Assembly (NCBI RefSeq): GCF_003581645.1
Contig: NZ_QXFK01000014.1
Span: 434,001 to 498,000 of the forward strand
Reading direction: 5' to 3'
Length of the DNA stretch: 64,000 bases
Source of the DNA: Pelagerythrobacter aerophilus
GTDB lineage: Bacteria; Pseudomonadota; Alphaproteobacteria; Sphingomonadales; Sphingomonadaceae
Shown: positions 9,399 through 17,975 of the stretch, in pieces
Position numbering within the stretch: the first letter of the stretch is position 1
Layout of the letters: every line of letters begins with the position of its first letter
Position numbers and translations under genes: made by a program
The notes under the pieces: generated by a model
What the model was told of the DNA's origin: nothing
Databases searched by the model: none
The model's input: the letters and a program-made list of their open reading frames with translations, nothing else

Positions 9399-9968
9399 AT
9401 GACCAAGGCCGAACTGAGGAAGGCGCTGCGCGCCGCACGCCGCGAGCATGTCGCGGCCTTGCCGGAGCAGGTTCGGGCGCTCGTTTTCCACCGGCCGCCT
9501 GCACCGCTGCTCGAACGCGTGCCCGAAGTTGCCGCGATCGGCCTCTACGTCGCGCACCCGCACGAGGCGCCGGCGGCATCCTATGCGCGGTTCTTCGCCG
9601 AGCGCGGACACGCGGTCGCCCTCCCCCGCTTCGCCACGCGCGAGGCTCCGATGGAATTCGCGCTCCACACCGATCCGTTCGGGGAGAGCGATCTCGTCGA
9701 AGGCCCGTTTGCGATTCGCCAGCCCGCCGCCGATGCCGAAGCGATCGAGCCGCAGGTGCTGTTCATGCCACTGCTCGGCTTCACCGATCGCGGCGACCGC
9801 CTGGGACAAGGCGGCGGGCATTACGACCGCTGGCTGGCAGCGCATCCGGACACGCTGCGGATCGGGCTTGCATGGGACAGCCAGCTCGTCGGCGAACTGC
9901 CGGTAGAGCCGCACGACATGCCGCTCGACCTGGTCGTCACGCCGACGCGGCTCTACGGACCGTTCTGA
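9399..9968 (+). CDS. 5-formyltetrahydrofolate cyclo-ligase
   Basis: A 189-residue enzyme of the 5-FCL family converting 5-formyl-THF to 5,10-methenyl-THF with ATP. Seen: the N-terminal LRKALRAARREH helix, FMPLLGFTDRGDRLGQGGGHYDR-type C-terminal signature (in two parts, PLLGFTDRG and GQGGGHYDRWL) that forms the folate/ATP site. The ATG at 9399 with GAGG upstream is preferred to one 42 bases earlier, which would overlap the 6S RNA. Its stop overlaps the next start by 1 base. Confidence 0.92.
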   Translation: MTKAELRKALRAARREHVAALPEQVRALVFHRPPAPLLERVPEVAAIGLYVAHPHEAPAASYARFFAERGHAVALPRFATREAPMEFALHTDPFGESDLVEGPFAIRQPAADAEAIEPQVLFMPLLGFTDRGDRLGQGGGHYDRWLAAHPDTLRIGLAWDSQLVGELPVEPHDMPLDLVVTPTRLYGPF

Positions 9969-10183
9969 TGCGGCAGGAACCGAGCTGGCGCCTCCCGGTA
10001 GGCATCCTGGGGCTGCTTGCCGGCCTGACGGTCTACGGCCTGCTGATCGCGCGCTACGTGCCCGATCTCATCGGCGGCTGGCCCGCCTGGGCGCAGACGC
10101 CGATCTACCTCGCGCTGGGCCTCGTCTGGCTGTTGCCGCTCAGGCGCTTCCTGATCTGGATGGAAACCGGCCGCTGGGGCTGA
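9968..10183 (+). CDS. DUF2842 family membrane protein
   Basis: A 71-residue protein with two predicted transmembrane helices (about 11-30 and 42-60) and a conserved C-terminal RFLIWMETGRWG. The pattern fits DUF2842, small inner-membrane proteins of unknown function common in Sphingomonadales. It is translationally coupled to the cyclo-ligase gene (TGATG overlap). Confidence 0.8.
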   Translation: MRQEPSWRLPVGILGLLAGLTVYGLLIARYVPDLIGGWPAWAQTPIYLALGLVWLLPLRRFLIWMETGRWG

Positions 10184-10251
10184 CGTGCGGCGCGGCGTTG
10201 CCGCCAACCCGCTGCGATGCTTACCAACAAAATCTCGAAGAAAATCCCAAG

Positions 10252-10328
<77 letters not shown>

Positions 10329-10508
10329 GCATTCTCGGGCGGTGCACCGCTTGGGAGCCGCGCCACTAGGGCAGCCTGAATGGGCTGTCAATGGCCTCGC
10401 GCGCGGCTTTTTCACGGTGTTGAAAAGCATCCGTGCGGAGGCTTTCGTTAACCATATTTTCGTCTCTTCCCGCCACCTCGGACCACGAGGAGACAGAGGG
10501 GGAAGTCC

Positions 10509-10967
10509 ATGCGTATCGGCCTCGTGATCGGCAGCCTTGCCTGCTTCGCCGCCAGCGGCGTCGCGGCCCAATCGGCGAGCGGTATCTCGCGCGCAGTCTA
10601 TGTGGAACGCACCGCGACCACGCCCGACGGGGAGCGGGTTCGCACGATCGAGCCGGCCGAGGACCTGCGGCCCGGCGACAAGGTCGTGCTGATGGTCGAA
10701 TGGCGCGGCAGGCGGAGCGGCGATCCGGTCACCGTCTCCAGCGCAGTACCCCGCACCCTCGCCTTCCAGCGCAGCAGTTCCGACGCGCTCGAGGTGTCGG
10801 TCGACGGCGGCCGCAACTGGGGCCGGCTCGGCACGATGCGAATCGCGGACGGCGACGGTATGCGCCTCGCCTCGCCCGAAGACGTCACGCATCTGCGCTG
10901 GCGTTTCGACGACGGCAGCGTCGCAGCGCGCGCCGCGCGGGTGACCTACAGTGCTATCGTGCGCTGA
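10509..10967 (+). CDS. Secreted protein of unknown function
   Basis: A 152-residue protein with a Sec signal peptide (cut after about residue 21, SGVAAQ) and a purine-rich ribosome site before the ATG. The mature protein is beta-rich, with an LRPGDKVVLMVEWRG segment resembling immunoglobulin-like or DUF11-type repeats that handle durations or cell-surface folds; no confident family. It converges with the YdeI-family pseudogene, the two stops being 9 bases apart. Confidence 0.7.
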   Translation: MRIGLVIGSLACFAASGVAAQSASGISRAVYVERTATTPDGERVRTIEPAEDLRPGDKVVLMVEWRGRRSGDPVTVSSAVPRTLAFQRSSSDALEVSVDGGRNWGRLGTMRIADGDGMRLASPEDVTHLRWRFDDGSVAARAARVTYSAIVR

Positions 10968-10976
10968 GCCGGCCGA

Positions 10977-11551
10977 CTAGCAGCTCTCGTACTTCCAGTT
11001 GCGCTTCTTGCCCTCGGCCAGCCACTCGACTGCGGTGGCGATGCGCTTCGTGCGGGTCGCCGGGCGCTTGGCCTCGACGATCCATTCCAGATACTCGCGG
11101 CGATAGGAGGGCGCGAGCGTATCGAAGAACGCACGCGCCCGTGGCGCCGCGTCGAGGGCCCGAGCGAAATCCTCCGGGACCGGAATCTCGGCTTGGGCTT
11201 CGCCGCGCGCTTGGACGCCTTTCCCGAAATGAACGCGTCGGCAGCCGCCCGGAAGCGCGCCGCGAGGTCTTCGTCCGGCGGCAGTTCTTCGAGCGACGCG
11301 ATCTTGCCGAGAGTACCCATGCCTTCCGCCGAGTCATCTTCGCCGTGAATCATCACTGCCGCATGTGCCTTGAACGCGGCCATCCCGACCACGTTCTTCC
11401 CGCCGACCATGAAATGCGGCATGCCCCATTTGATCGCTTCCTCGGCCTCCGGCAGCGCGGAATGCACCAGAGCGCGGACATGCCGGAGGATCGGCTGCGC
11501 GAAGTCCTCGGCCTTGTCGATATAGGCGTCGATGTGTGGGTCGGTGCGCAT
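10977..11551 (-). pseudogene. YdeI/OmpD-associated family protein, frameshifted
   Basis: The N-terminal part (from ATG at 11551) is a DUF1801-type domain: TDPHIDAYI, EEAIKWGMPHF, GMAAFKAHAAV. The C-terminal half of the family (EIPVPEDFARAL ... EYLEWIVEAKR ... RNWKYE, stop TAG at 10977) lies in another frame. The two frames meet at about 11185-11195, in AAGCCCAAGCCGAG, where one missing base would restore a single ORF. YdeI-like proteins are small cytoplasmic proteins linked to bacteriocin or peptide tolerance. Either a true loss of function or a one-base sequencing error. Confidence 0.82.
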
Positions 11552-11567
11552 GGAAGCACCCTACCCG

Positions 11568-11604
11568 ATCCTCCCCATCTTCGCGAAGCGCAAATGGGGA
11601 GGAT
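11568..11604. repeat. Palindromic intergenic element, second copy
   Basis: A perfect 11-base inverted repeat (11568-11578 with 11594-11604, ATCCTCCCCAT and complement) around a 15-base loop with TTCGCGAAGCGCA. It sits just past the E2 gene stop. It matches the element at 1437-1471 in both arms and in the flanking TCAGG, so the two belong to one dispersed family. Confidence 0.62.
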
Positions 11605-11609
11605 TCAGG

Positions 11610-12905
11610 TCAGTCCGCCAGCAGCAGCACCGGCGTTTCCAGCAACTTCTTGAGTTCCTGCACAAAGCTCGCCGCGTCGTAGCCGTCGACCACGCGGTGG
11701 TCGCAGCTGATCGAGACGTTCATCAGCTTGCGCTTCTCGATCCGTTCGCCGCCCATGCCGTCGGACACGAACATCGGTCGCTCGATGATCCGGTTCGGCC
11801 CGATGATCGCGACTTCGGGGCGGTTGATGACGGGCGTCGTCGCCACGCCACCCAACGGACCGAGCGAGGTGAGCGTGAGCGTGGAGCCGGAGAGCTCGTC
11901 CGACTTCGCGGACCCGTCGCGCGCGGCTTCCGCCAGACGGCCGATCTCGCGCGCGAGCTGCCACAGGTTCTTCGCCTGGGCGTCGCGGATCACGGGGACC
12001 ATCAGGCCCTTGTCGGTCTGGGTCGCCATGCCGAGATGGACGGAACCGTGGCGCGTGACCATACCCGCTTCGTCGTCATAGCGCGCATTGATCATCGGGA
12101 AGTCGGGCAACGTCCTGCAAATCGCGGAGATCAGCAGCGGCAGCATGGTCAGCTTCGGCTTGTTGCCGCGATTGGCGTTGAGATCGGCACGCAGCCGCTC
12201 GAGCTCAGTCACGTCGCATTCCTCGACATAGGAGAAATGCGGGATGTTGCGCTTCGATTCGGCCATGTTCTGCGCGATGCGCTTGCGCAGGCCGATGACC
12301 TTGATCTGCTCGTCCGACCGCGCACGGCCCGCGGGCGAGAAGCCGCTGCCGGCGTTGTAGGAGAGGAACGCGTCGAGATCCGCGTGGCGGATGCGCCCGT
12401 CCTCGGCCGGTTTCACTTCGGCGAGGTCGATGCCGAGGTCCTTCGCGCGGGCGCGCACGGCAGGGGAGGCGAGGACTTTCGTATGCGGCGTCGCTGCCGG
12501 TGCAGGTGCGGGCGTAGCGGCCGGTTCGGGTTCGGGATCCGCCGCAATCGCATCGTCGGCGTCGCTCGCATCGGAGGTCTCGACTTCGATCCGTTCCTCG
12601 ACCTCGTCGGCCTTGGGTGCGGGAGCGGCTTCCGCCTCCTCCTGCACATCGTCGGGCACTTCGCCCTCGGTCTCGATCACGACGAGCATGGAGCCGATCG
12701 CGATCGTGTCGCCGATCTCGCCGGCGACCTCGACGACTTTGCCCGCGACGGGGCTTTCCATCTCGACGGTCGCCTTGTCGGTCATCATGTCGGCGAGGCG
12801 GTCGTCTTCCTCGACCGTGTCGCCGATCTTCACGTGCCAGTCGACGATTTCGGCCTCGGCAATGCCTTCGCCGATGTCGGGGAGATTGAAGGTGAACTTC
12901 GCCAT
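11610..12905 (-). CDS. Branched-chain 2-oxoacid dehydrogenase E2 (dihydrolipoyl acyltransferase)
   Basis: A 431-residue acyltransferase. Domain order: lipoyl domain 1-80 with the lipoylated lysine K44 in TDKATVEM; an Ala/Pro/Glu linker; an E1/E3-binding domain about 135-170 (ASPAVRARAKDLGID); and the catalytic core with SCDHRVVDGYDA near the C-terminus carrying the active His. It transfers branched acyl groups to CoA. E1alpha, E1beta and E2 lie in this order on one strand with almost no spacing, which favours the branched-chain complex over pyruvate dehydrogenase. Confidence 0.92.
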   Translation of the reverse strand: MAKFTFNLPDIGEGIAEAEIVDWHVKIGDTVEEDDRLADMMTDKATVEMESPVAGKVVEVAGEIGDTIAIGSMLVVIETEGEVPDDVQEEAEAAPAPKADEVEERIEVETSDASDADDAIAADPEPEPAATPAPAPAATPHTKVLASPAVRARAKDLGIDLAEVKPAEDGRIRHADLDAFLSYNAGSGFSPAGRARSDEQIKVIGLRKRIAQNMAESKRNIPHFSYVEECDVTELERLRADLNANRGNKPKLTMLPLLISAICRTLPDFPMINARYDDEAGMVTRHGSVHLGMATQTDKGLMVPVIRDAQAKNLWQLAREIGRLAEAARDGSAKSDELSGSTLTLTSLGPLGGVATTPVINRPEVAIIGPNRIIERPMFVSDGMGGERIEKRKLMNVSISCDHRVVDGYDAASFVQELKKLLETPVLLLAD

Positions 12906-12910
12906 GTGCG

Positions 12911-13969
12911 TCAATCCTTCAGGAGCTTGTCGATCGCTTCGCCGATGCGAACCGGGCCGGGGAAATAGGCCCATTCGAGGCTGTGCGGATAAGGGGTGTC
13001 GAAGCCGGTCACGCGTTCGACCGGGGCCTCGAGGTGATAGAAGCAGCGCTCGGTGACGAGCGCGGAGAGCTCCGCGCCAAAGCCGGAGGTACGGGTCGCC
13101 TCGTGCACGATCAGGCATTTGCCGGTGCGCTCGACCGAGGCTTCGATCGCCTCGATATCGATCGGCACGAGCGTGCGCAGGTCGAGGATTTCCGCCTCGA
13201 TGCCCTTCTCGCGGCAGACCGATTCGACCACGTGGACCATCGCGCCGTAGGTCAGCACGGTCATCGCGTCGCCTTCGGTCACCGTGCGCGCCTTGCCGAG
13301 CGGGATCTTGTAGTACCCCTCCGGCACCACGCTCTGCGGGTGGCGTTTCCACGGCTCGGCCGGCTTATCGTAGTAGCCGCTGAAGGGCCCGTTGTAGATC
13401 CGCTTCGGTTCGAAGAAGATGACCGGGTCGTTGTCCTCGATGCACGAGATCAGCAGGCCCTTCGCGTCATACGGCGTCGATGGAATCACCGTCTTGAGAC
13501 CCGAGACGTGAGTGAAGATCGCTTCAGGGCTCTGGCTGTGCGTCTGACCGCCGAAGATCCCCCCGCCGAACGGCGAGCGCACCGTCATCGGCGCGATGTA
13601 TTCGGTCGCAGAGCGATAGCGCAGCCGCGCCGCCTCACTGATCAGCTGATCCAGACCGGGATAGATATAGTCCGCGAACTGGATTTCGGGCACCGGCCGC
13701 AAGCCATAGGCCCCCATCCCCACCGCGACGCCGATGATACCGCATTCGGAGATCGGTGTGTCGAACACGCGCGTCTTGCCGTGCTTTTCCTGCAGGCCCG
13801 CGGTGCAGCGGAAGACGCCGCCGAAATAGCCGACGTCCTCCCCCATAACGATCACGTCGGGGTCGCGCTCCAGCATGATGTCGAGCGCGTCGTTAATCGC
13901 CTCGATCATGTTGAGGCGGCGCTCGGTGCCGCTCTCTATAGCCTGGTTTTCCTTCACTTCGGCGCTCAT
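12911..13969 (-). CDS. 2-oxoisovalerate dehydrogenase E1 beta subunit
   Basis: A 352-residue transketolase-like subunit. MGEDVGYFGGVFR, the FDTPISECGIIGVAVGMG segment and the C-terminal HEATRTSGFGAE are typical of E1 beta of branched-chain 2-oxoacid dehydrogenases. It pairs with E1 alpha to bind thiamine diphosphate and decarboxylate the 2-oxoacids from valine, leucine and isoleucine. Its ATG overlaps the E1 alpha stop (ATGA), and the E2 ATG follows 5 bases after its stop. Confidence 0.92.
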   Translation of the reverse strand: MSAEVKENQAIESGTERRLNMIEAINDALDIMLERDPDVIVMGEDVGYFGGVFRCTAGLQEKHGKTRVFDTPISECGIIGVAVGMGAYGLRPVPEIQFADYIYPGLDQLISEAARLRYRSATEYIAPMTVRSPFGGGIFGGQTHSQSPEAIFTHVSGLKTVIPSTPYDAKGLLISCIEDNDPVIFFEPKRIYNGPFSGYYDKPAEPWKRHPQSVVPEGYYKIPLGKARTVTEGDAMTVLTYGAMVHVVESVCREKGIEAEILDLRTLVPIDIEAIEASVERTGKCLIVHEATRTSGFGAELSALVTERCFYHLEAPVERVTGFDTPYPHSLEWAYFPGPVRIGEAIDKLLKD

Positions 13970-15267
13970 TGCGGGCGCCCCCCGTGGAACTTGATCAGCC
14001 GCTCGCGCGTCGCCTGTTCGGCCTGTTCCTTCAGATGCCACGGCAGTTCCTCGAACACGTCCTCGAACATGGTGCGGAACGGCTGGTGCATGCCGTGGCC
14101 GAGGGTGCCGTTCTTCTCGGCCTCCTTGGTCGCGGCCTTGACTCGCTCGGCCGCCTCGCGATCCATCTCCGCTTGGCGGTCCTCGTCCCATTCACCCAGC
14201 GCGATCAGGTGGTTCTTGAGCCGCATCACTGGATCGCCCAGCGGCCACTCCTCACGCTCCTGGGCGCTGCGGTAGCCGGTCGGATCGTCGGAGGTCGAGT
14301 GTCCCTCGGCCCGATAGGTGAAGTATTCGATCAGCGTCGGCCCGGCATTGGCCCGCGCACGGTTCGCCGCCCAGCGCTGCGCGGCATAGACCGCGAGCGC
14401 GTCGTTGCCGTCGACCCGCAAGCCCGCCAGCCCGTATCCCAGTGCGCGCGCGGCAAAGGTCGTCCGCTCCGCGCCGGCGAAACCGGAGAAGCTGGAGATC
14501 GCCCACTGGTTGTTGATAACGTTGAGGATAACCGGTGCATTATAGACGGTCGCAAAAGTGCAGGCCGAATGGAAATCGCCTTCCGCCGTGCTGCCCTCGC
14601 CCACCCAGGTCGCAGCGATGCGGCTGTCACCCTTCATCGCGCTCGCCATCGCCCAGCCTACCGCCTGCGGCGTCTGCGTCGCGAGGTTGCCGCTGATCGA
14701 GAAGAAGCTGTGCTCGCGGCTCGAGTACATGATCGGGAGCTGGCGGCCCTTCAGCTTGTCGCCCTTGTTCGAATAGATCTGGTTGATCATCTCGACGAGG
14801 TCGTAGCCGCGCACGATCAGCACGCCCTGCTGGCGATAGCTGGGGAACACCATGTCGTCGCTCGCCAGCGCCATTGCGGCGGCAACCGAGGTCGCCTCTT
14901 CCCCGGTGCACTTCATGTAGAAGCTGGTTTTGCCCTGCCGCTGACCGCGGAACATGCGCTCGTCGAACGCGCGGACGAGCGCGAAATGGCCGAGCATGGT
15001 GCGCAGCGTGTCGGGATCGAGCTTCGGGTCCCACGGACCGTGAGCCTTATTGTCGTCGCCGAGAACGCGGATCAGGTCATGGCAGAGCGGTGCCGTCTCC
15101 TTGGCGTCGCACGCCTCGTCGGGGCGCGGCTGTGCACCGGGCTCGCTGACCTTGATATGACTGAAGTCCACCGTGTCGCCAGGGCGGAATTTGGGTTCGG
15201 GAACGTGAAGCCGGAGCGTGGGCTTGTTGGCCCCTGCTTCCCGGTCCGCGTCGGGCCTGTCGGCCAT
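13966..15267 (-). CDS. 2-oxoisovalerate dehydrogenase E1 alpha subunit
   Basis: A 433-residue ThDP-binding subunit. The ThDP motif is GEGSTAEGDFHSA followed by NNQWAIS; the phosphorylation-loop region YRAEGHSTSDDP is conserved. The extended N-terminus (about 90 residues) is typical of the bacterial branched-chain form. The ATG at 15267, 9 bases after GGGAG, was chosen instead of an in-frame TTG that lies within the ribosome site. First gene of the operon, preceded by an AT-rich gap likely to hold the promoter. Confidence 0.92.
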   Translation of the reverse strand: MADRPDADREAGANKPTLRLHVPEPKFRPGDTVDFSHIKVSEPGAQPRPDEACDAKETAPLCHDLIRVLGDDNKAHGPWDPKLDPDTLRTMLGHFALVRAFDERMFRGQRQGKTSFYMKCTGEEATSVAAAMALASDDMVFPSYRQQGVLIVRGYDLVEMINQIYSNKGDKLKGRQLPIMYSSREHSFFSISGNLATQTPQAVGWAMASAMKGDSRIAATWVGEGSTAEGDFHSACTFATVYNAPVILNVINNQWAISSFSGFAGAERTTFAARALGYGLAGLRVDGNDALAVYAAQRWAANRARANAGPTLIEYFTYRAEGHSTSDDPTGYRSAQEREEWPLGDPVMRLKNHLIALGEWDEDRQAEMDREAAERVKAATKEAEKNGTLGHGMHQPFRTMFEDVFEELPWHLKEQAEQATRERLIKFHGGRPQ

Positions 15268-15353
15268 AGGGTGATCTCCCAAAGCGTGAGACGCATTCTT
15301 ATACGTGTGAGTTATTTTATTTCACAGCTCGGGAGGGGTCAAGCTCTCCCGTC

Positions 15354-16310
15354 TCAGACCGCCACAGGGGCCTTGATCGGCCCCAGCGGCGTGTAATCGC
15401 GGACCTCGAAATCCTCGAGACGATAGTCGAAAATCGTCTCCGGCCGCCGCACTATCTCAAGCCGCGGCCGCCCCTGCGGTTCCCTCGAAAGCTGCTCGGT
15501 AATCAGGTGCTCGTGGTTGAGATAGAGGTGCACGTCGCCGCCCATCCACACGAATTCGCCCGGCTCGAGCTCAACCTGCTGCGCGATCATCCGCTGAAGC
15601 AGCGCGCCCGACCAAAGATTGAATGGCAGACCCAGCGCAACGTCGCAGCTCCGCTGGTAAAGCGCGCAATTGAGCCGGCCGTCGGCAACGTGGAACTGGT
15701 AGGTCTTGTGGCACGGCGGCAGCGCCATGCGGTCGAGCTCGGCGACATTCCATCCCTCGATGATATGGCGCCGGCTGCCCGGATTGGTGCGCAGCGATTC
15801 GATCACTTGCGCGACCTGGTTGATCCCCGGCCCCTTCTCGTAGGTGCCGTCAGGCCGATAGCGGTACGTTGGCCAGTCGACCCACTGTTTGCCGTAGACC
15901 GGGCCGAGATCGCCCCACCGTTCGGCGAACGCCTCGTCCTCGGCGATCCGCTGCACGAAGTCCTCCAGCGCGATCGCATCACCCGTCTCGCGCACGTACT
16001 GGGCGTGCGGCCACTCGTTCCAGATCTTCACGCCCTGCAGCACCAGCGGGCGAATGTTCGTCTCGCCGGTGAGGAACCACAGCATCTCCCGCGTCGCGGT
16101 CTTCCAGTAGACCCGCTTGGTGGTGAGCAGCGGCATCGCGCCGTCCGCGAGATCGAAGCGCAGCATCGCACCGAACACCGATCGCGTGCCGATACCGGTG
16201 CGGTCCACCCGTTCGCTCCCCTCGTTCCAGATGCGGCGCATGAGGTCGAGATACTGCTGTTCGGGATGATCGCGATTCGAAGAATCGGCAGAAAGTGCGG
16301 CGCTGGCCAT
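15354..16310 (-). CDS. thyA: Thymidylate synthase
   Basis: A 318-residue ThyA that methylates dUMP to dTMP with methylene-THF. Motifs: RTGIGTRSVFG (phosphate loop arginine), the catalytic cysteine C200 in ALPPCHKTYQF, QRSCDVALGLPFN (dUMP binding) and the C-terminal APVAV end needed for loop closure. A short N-terminal extension of about 18 residues precedes the usual start. It is the last chromosomal protein gene before the tRNA used by the prophage. Confidence 0.95.
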   Translation of the reverse strand: MASAALSADSSNRDHPEQQYLDLMRRIWNEGSERVDRTGIGTRSVFGAMLRFDLADGAMPLLTTKRVYWKTATREMLWFLTGETNIRPLVLQGVKIWNEWPHAQYVRETGDAIALEDFVQRIAEDEAFAERWGDLGPVYGKQWVDWPTYRYRPDGTYEKGPGINQVAQVIESLRTNPGSRRHIIEGWNVAELDRMALPPCHKTYQFHVADGRLNCALYQRSCDVALGLPFNLWSGALLQRMIAQQVELEPGEFVWMGGDVHLYLNHEHLITEQLSREPQGRPRLEIVRRPETIFDYRLEDFEVRDYTPLGPIKAPVAV

Positions 16311-16420
16311 GCCAACTTCCTAGACCTGCAATTGCCGGCTTGCCACCCCGACGCGCGCTGCCTATAGGGCCCGCCTTGCCTCGACCCGCACGGCACTTCG
16401 CCGGACGGGACCGACACGGT

Positions 16421-16497
16421 CGGGGAGTAGCTCAGCCTGGTAGAGCACTGTCTTCGGGAGGCAGGGGCCGGAGGTTCGAATCCTCTCTCCCCGACCA
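16421..16497 (+). tRNA. tRNA-Pro(CGG), prophage integration target
   Basis: A complete 77-base cloverleaf with encoded CCA. Acceptor CGGGGAG pairs with CTCCCCG; D-arm TAGCTCAGCCTGGTAGAGC; anticodon stem CTGTC/GGCAG with loop TTCGGGA giving CGG; T-arm GGTTCGAATCC. The integrase gene ends 8 bases downstream, pointing toward it, so the 3' half of this tRNA is very likely the attachment core. Confidence 0.97.
16461..16497 (+). other. Probable attL core (tRNA-Pro 3' end)
   Basis: Tyrosine integrases that target tRNA genes usually recombine within the anticodon to 3' end segment and leave the tRNA intact. The integrase gene adjoins this end. I searched by eye for a repeat of the T-arm/3' end further right and found none, so the partner attR is outside the window and the exact core length is unknown. 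Confidence 0.55.
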
Positions 16498-16504
16498 ATT
16501 ACTT

Positions 16505-17542
16505 TCAAGCACTTAACACCTCCCCGGAACAGGGGTCAGAGGTCGCAACCGAACCTTTTCCAATCGCGTTAGCGACGTTGCGAAGGTAGTCGGGGCTGTA
16601 GCGCGCGTAGTGCTTCTGGGTCGTTCGATCATCATCATGGCCCATGAATTGAGCGAGTTGCGCCATCGGCACGCCCGCTTCGGCCGCCCAGACCGCCCCG
16701 GTGTGGCGCAGCGTGTAAGGGGTCGCATGGACAGCGCTCCTTTCGGATGCCGCCTGAAACGCCTTCTTGATGTTGCCGACCTTCTTCCCGCCGCGCTCGA
16801 CCACGTATTCGCAGGTGCGCGCTTCGTAGGCGCGCTGCAGTGTCTCGAGTAGCTCATCGCTGATCGGCACGATGGTGCGCCGCTTCGCCGTCTGCGCCCG
16901 GCCCGGTGGCCGAAAATCGATCAGCCGGCGCATGAAGTCGACGCGATCCCAGGTCAGATCGAGAATCGCCGACGGGCGCGCCATCGTGTGCAGCCCGAGC
17001 ATGACGTAGACCTTCGCGTGCTCAGCGCGGATGCCCCCGAAGAACTTGGCGAACTCGGCGCGGGATAGATGACGCGTCTCTCGCTCCGGCGTCGGTGGAA
17101 GCCAGATAGCTGGCGCTGCGGTGATATGCCCTTCCCGCCTGCCCCATTTGAGCGCGGTCGATAGCTGGAGGAGTTCGTAGCGCGCGGTCGCGTCGGCGAC
17201 TCGGCGGGTCTTGCGGTACGCCTTGCACATCGGCTCACCGATCAGATCCGGCTCAACGTTCTCCCAGAAGGGCTTCATCGCCTTCCACGCATCCTGCCGC
17301 CGACTGTGCGATGGCTTGTGCGCGATCGAGGCGAGGTAGCCGCTCATCAGTCGGCCCACGGACCACGATGCACCGTCGCTGACTTGCCAGCGGATTGCCG
17401 CCTCTGCCTCGGCGGAGGCCCGATCTTTCGAGGCGAGTCGATGACGGCGACGCTTCGGCCCCTCGCCGGCGTCCTCCCACCAGACGATTGCGAAGCCTTT
17501 GTCGAATCGCTGGACGGAATATTCTCGTTGCTCGCCTGACAT
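16505..17542 (-). CDS. int: Tyrosine-type site-specific integrase
   Basis: A 345-residue tyrosine recombinase. The N-terminal part (to about 60) resembles an arm-binding domain, followed by a SAM-like core-binding domain and the catalytic domain with R189 (ARPSA), K220, R279-H280 (YTLRHT), H302 (GH) and the nucleophile Y312 or Y315 (HYARY). The usual first His of HxLRH is replaced by Tyr/Thr. ATG at 17542 has GGAGAG upstream; a longer frame opens at 17599. It acts on the tRNA-Pro attachment site. The first 196 bases overlap the excisionase-like gene in another frame. Confidence 0.93.
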   Translation of the reverse strand: MSGEQREYSVQRFDKGFAIVWWEDAGEGPKRRRHRLASKDRASAEAEAAIRWQVSDGASWSVGRLMSGYLASIAHKPSHSRRQDAWKAMKPFWENVEPDLIGEPMCKAYRKTRRVADATARYELLQLSTALKWGRREGHITAAPAIWLPPTPERETRHLSRAEFAKFFGGIRAEHAKVYVMLGLHTMARPSAILDLTWDRVDFMRRLIDFRPPGRAQTAKRRTIVPISDELLETLQRAYEARTCEYVVERGGKKVGNIKKAFQAASERSAVHATPYTLRHTGAVWAAEAGVPMAQLAQFMGHDDDRTTQKHYARYSPDYLRNVANAIGKGSVATSDPCSGEVLSA

Positions 17543-17712
17543 TCGTATCTCTCCACTTCCGCCGCGCTGATGCGAATAAGCGCACCAGGTCGGAAGCATT
17601 GCAAGTCGCCGCTGCGGATCAGCTTGTAAACCAGCCCCTCGCTACAGCCCCACCGCTCGGCGAGCTGCGCAACGGAATAGGGGCGTGGTTTCGGGGTGAA
17701 GTGCGCGTTCAT
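17347..17712 (-). CDS. Excisionase-like helix-turn-helix protein
   Basis: A 121-residue protein with an AlpA/MerR-type winged HTH at about 13-53: SVAQLAERWGCSEGLVYKLI, then a wing with FRPGALIRISAAEVERY. This is the usual shape of phage excisionase or AlpA regulators, which bend attachment-site DNA and direct the integrase. Its start overlaps the preceding stop (ATGA at 17709-17712), supporting the start. The C-terminal 65 residues are low-complexity Ser/Arg/Pro and fully overlap the integrase N-terminus. Confidence 0.75.
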   Translation of the reverse strand: MNAHFTPKPRPYSVAQLAERWGCSEGLVYKLIRSGDLQCFRPGALIRISAAEVERYECQASNENIPSSDSTKASQSSGGRTPARGRSVAVIDSPRKIGPPPRQRRQSAGKSATVHRGPWAD

Positions 17713-17975
17713 CGTGCTGCCCTCCCCCAATCGATCCCGCTCAGCAGGATGCCCGCAAGACACTGCGCAAACGGCAGTCCCGCGTTCGCTTGGATTGTGA
17801 ATATCTCCAGCGCCTGCCGCTCCAGCATCTCGGACTGATCGTGCGGGAGGCTCACCCGGCTCAAGCCGCGCAGGCTGCCGAGCATCGTGTGCACCACGAC
17901 CGGATGGCCCTCGCGGCAATGCCCGCGTGGCGGGAGGCCGGAGACGGTTCGGAGGGTGACTTCGGCCTTGCTCAC
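17709..17975 (-). CDS. Small phage protein
   Basis: An 88-residue protein of unknown function, starting at a GTG that overlaps the previous gene's TGA (GTGA) and ending in an ATGA overlap with the excisionase-like gene. The segment LPPRGHCREGHPVVV suggests a Cys/His-containing loop; the C-terminus is helical (LERQALEIFTIQANAGLPFAQ is the most regular part). The start is chosen from the overlap pattern of the operon. Confidence 0.6.
   Translation of the reverse strand: MSKAEVTLRTVSGLPPRGHCREGHPVVVHTMLGSLRGLSRVSLPHDQSEMLERQALEIFTIQANAGLPFAQCLAGILLSGIDWGRAAR

Noticed and set aside
16028-16516. ORFs on both strands around 16295-16498
   Set aside because: They cover tRNA-Pro and the thyA start region; the translation (GRGVAQPGRALSSGGRGRRFE type) is a tRNA artefact.
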